Shown here: in pieces, positions 18,483 to 20,393 of the stretch
Layout: each line of letters opens with the position of its first letter
Numbering within the stretch: the first letter of the stretch is position 1
From: Blepharisma japonicum
Lineage: Eukaryota > Ciliophora > Heterotrichea > Heterotrichida > Blepharismidae
DNA: 20,393 nucleotides
Assembly (NCBI GenBank): GCA_949751835.1
Contig: CATKHK010000193.1
Coordinates: forward strand, 1 to 20,393
Direction of reading: 5' to 3'
Notes under the pieces: generated by a model
The model's input: only the letters and a program-made list of their open reading frames with translations
The model's database searches: none
What the model was told of the DNA's origin: nothing
Program-made: the position numbers and the translations under genes

Positions 18483-19571
18483 ATGAGCACCATCAAATGT
18501 TATTGGCCAAGATGTGACCAAGAAGTTGAGTTTTTATGCGACTGCACTTCCCCTGATACTTATTTTTGCAAAAAACATTGTAGGAGTCATTGTACATCTA
18601 ATGAAGGACCTCATAAACCCATCTCATTATTTTATAAGCCTGTTGAAGGCACAAAAGAAGCGATCCTTCGCTTTCTTGAAGAAGAGCAATCAAAAATTGA
18701 ACAAATAAAAACAAATATAATTGCTTCTTTTTCTCAAACTATTTGTAGTTATAAAAATATACTTGAGCAAGTTTTAAAAGAAATCGATTCTGATTATACA
18801 AAAATTGGCAATTATATTGAAAAAATCCTATTAACACAAAAACTATCGAGATTTAAGAAAGATCCAACTTTAAATTTGTTAGATTTGCAATCAAATGATG
18901 CTGTTGATAAAGCTAGAGTAATTTTTACAGCAAGAGCAAATAAGAGCATTGAATTATTTTGTGATATAGGAAGACAAATTGATATAATTATGAAGGGCTT
19001 CTATGAAGAAAAGTCCAAATTTATTTCTGATGAAATGCATTGTGAATTAAAAAGCAATCATAAAGAGGAAATGAACTTTGAGAATAGAGGAGAAAATTTA
19101 CAGCCAGCACTAAATAAGTATAAAGAAGCAATTAGAATTGATCCAAATGATGATGGTGCATACAATAACATAGGAGTAATTTTTTATGATAAAAAGAGAT
19201 ATGAAGAAGCAGTAAAATATTACAACGATGCAATTAGAATCAATCCAAATGATGCACTTTATTATGCAAATAAAGGATTCGCTCTATATGAGTTAGGTAG
19301 AAGAGAAGAAGCTATGGAATGCTATAAAGAAGCTATCAGAATTAATCCAAATAATGCTGATGCATACTTTGGCATAGGACTTATCTTTGCAAATAAAAAG
19401 AGATATGAAGAAGCAGTAAAACATTTTAACGATGCAATTAGAATCAAACCAAATGAAGCAGATTATTATATAAATAAAGGAAATTCTCTTAGCTTGCTAG
19501 GCAGAAAAGAAGAAGCTATGAAATGTTTTAACAGAGCTAAAAAATTATGAAATGCAGAAACTTATCAATAA
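18483..19571 (+). CDS. Gene G: B box-like zinc finger / helical / 4-TPR protein, 362 aa
   Basis: The shortest intact family member. It starts at MSTIKCYWPRCDQEVEF with the same eight zinc ligands as E and F, a helical region, and only two 68-residue double-TPR units from residue 213. The codon at 19548-19550 is TGA, at the exact place where E and F end with TAA (KKL-stop, KQL-stop). Read as Trp, the protein gains WNAETYQ and ends at TAA 19569-19571. If this TGA does act as a stop, the protein has 355 residues. The helical region is closest to that of gene F, while the 5' flank resembles that of E. Role as for E and F: a likely cytoplasmic adaptor with a smaller TPR surface. Confidence 0.88.
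19119..19526 (+). repeat. Two tandem 204-bp double-TPR units in gene G
   Basis: Units start at 19119 and 19323. Both keep the 68-codon length and the NDAIRI block, as in E and F. Confidence 0.92.
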
Positions 19572-20229
19572 TAAAATATATCTCCCTAGATCTCGATTTA
19601 TTATATATATAGATTTATTAAAACTCGCAGTTAAAAGCAACAAGCTTTAATTTTAAAATAAAAGCCCAAAAGAAATGAATCTGTTTATAAAATAGAACAA
19701 AGAGTAAGGCAACCTTTTGAAATGCTAATGAAACCTACTCAACAAAAATTTAATTCAAAACGATGTCCTTATTCTGCAGGTAAAGCTGCTATTGCGATAT
19801 TGGGCTAGATTTCAAGGATAGTAATAGGGAAAATCCTTGAAACAATGATGAAATATTACATCAAAGGTGTAATTAGAGGAAGCATAAATTAATTTTGAAT
19901 AATTCATTTGCCTTATTTTATCCGCATCTTTAGCTTTATTATCCAGATGGCGTTTTCATTTAAATTGCAAAGCCAAAACAAAGAGTTGAAACAATTATAC
20001 TTGCCAAATTTGGGATTTTCATTTTAGACAAAGCAAAATTTCTTTCTCAAAGCCTATTCAAAAGCTTCATTATAATTTGAATGATTTTTATATATATTTA
20101 GCATTATTATTTAATGGCAAATAATCGAAAATTTTGATTTGGATAAGTTTTATTGATAGTGAGCAATAGAACTGAATTTCAGCTTAATGAAATAACAAGC
20201 ATGAAATTTGGCAATGAGATGAAAAATAA
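19572..20229. other. 3' flank of G, duplicated from the F-G interval
   Basis: Up to about 20140 this aligns with 17710-18300 downstream of gene F, with small insertions and deletions. No gene was seen. The similarity ends near AAATAATCGAAAATTTTG, which marks the approximate right edge of the duplicated unit. Confidence 0.65.
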
Positions 20230-20393
20230 ATAGAAATAAGCTGCAAGGATTATATAGATGGAAAGTTGTTTTCTGAGTTAATAGCCTTGAAAGCTGATGC
20301 AAGTCTGCCAATAAAGGTTGAAGATTCATTTATTAAGAAAGATGATAGTGAAGTAGACAGATTATACTTAGGCTGCATGAAAATGTTGTGACC
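20230..20393 (+). CDS. Possible partial coding frame running off the window end
   Basis: From just after the TAA at 20227-20229, a plus-strand frame stays open to the end of the window with TGA as Trp (54 codons; contains GKLFSELIALKADASLP and VEDSFIKKDDSEVDRLYLG). The acidic and basic residue mix looks protein-like, but no ATG or intron junction explains its beginning, and a minus-strand frame is also largely open here. The family is not recognised. Confidence 0.25.

Noticed and set aside
13680-19526. CRISPR-like or satellite array
   Set aside because: The regular 204-base repeats are coding double-TPR units inside three genes, and the organism is a eukaryote.

Overview
The window is the end of a ciliate somatic (macronuclear) chromosome, very probably from the heterotrich Blepharisma (B. 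stoltei or a close relative). Three things seen in the sequence support this. Bases 1-31 are an 8-base telomere repeat of the CCCTAACA type known from heterotrichs. The genes contain GT...AG introns of only 15-16 bases. TGA occurs repeatedly inside genes at places where relatives or the protein family have tryptophan, while TAA and TAG end the genes. Stentor shares the telomere and tiny introns but uses the standard code, so the in-frame TGA codons favour Blepharisma. Read with TGA = Trp, the apparent short reading frames merge into a few long genes.

Left half (293-11445), all on the minus strand: a family of membrane proteins whose outside part is a pepsin-like aspartic protease fold. Locus A (293-2146) lies 260 bases from the telomere and is broken by two frameshifts. 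Gene B (4988-9220) is intact and large (1405 residues): signal peptide, pepsin-like ectodomain, transmembrane helix, RING1-IBR zinc module, long disordered linker, Kelch-like propeller. A 3' fragment of a further copy (9495-9869) follows. Gene C (10039-11445) has the same ectodomain and membrane helix but ends in a short charged, His-rich tail. All three ectodomains have lost the Asp at both catalytic positions, so they look like pseudo-proteases, perhaps ligand-binding receptors. A, B and C each have one 15-base intron at the same place.

Right half: gene D (12108-12482, minus strand) is a decayed relative of the plus-strand tandem family E (13044-14519), F (15826-17709) and G (18483-19571). 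E, F and G share a 212-residue N-terminal module (B box-like zinc finger plus helical region) followed by 4, 6 and 2 copies of an exact 204-base (68-residue) double-TPR unit. Their flanks are duplicated too, so the array grew by segmental duplication and by gain or loss of repeat units.

The gaps are AT-rich. The largest (2147-4987) holds decayed-looking open frames and a less AT-rich block with a hairpin. The gap between E and F holds diverged non-coding direct repeats. Whether the two families work together is unknown. A membrane RING-IBR/Kelch protein beside B box/TPR scaffold proteins would fit ubiquitin-type signalling, but that is inference.
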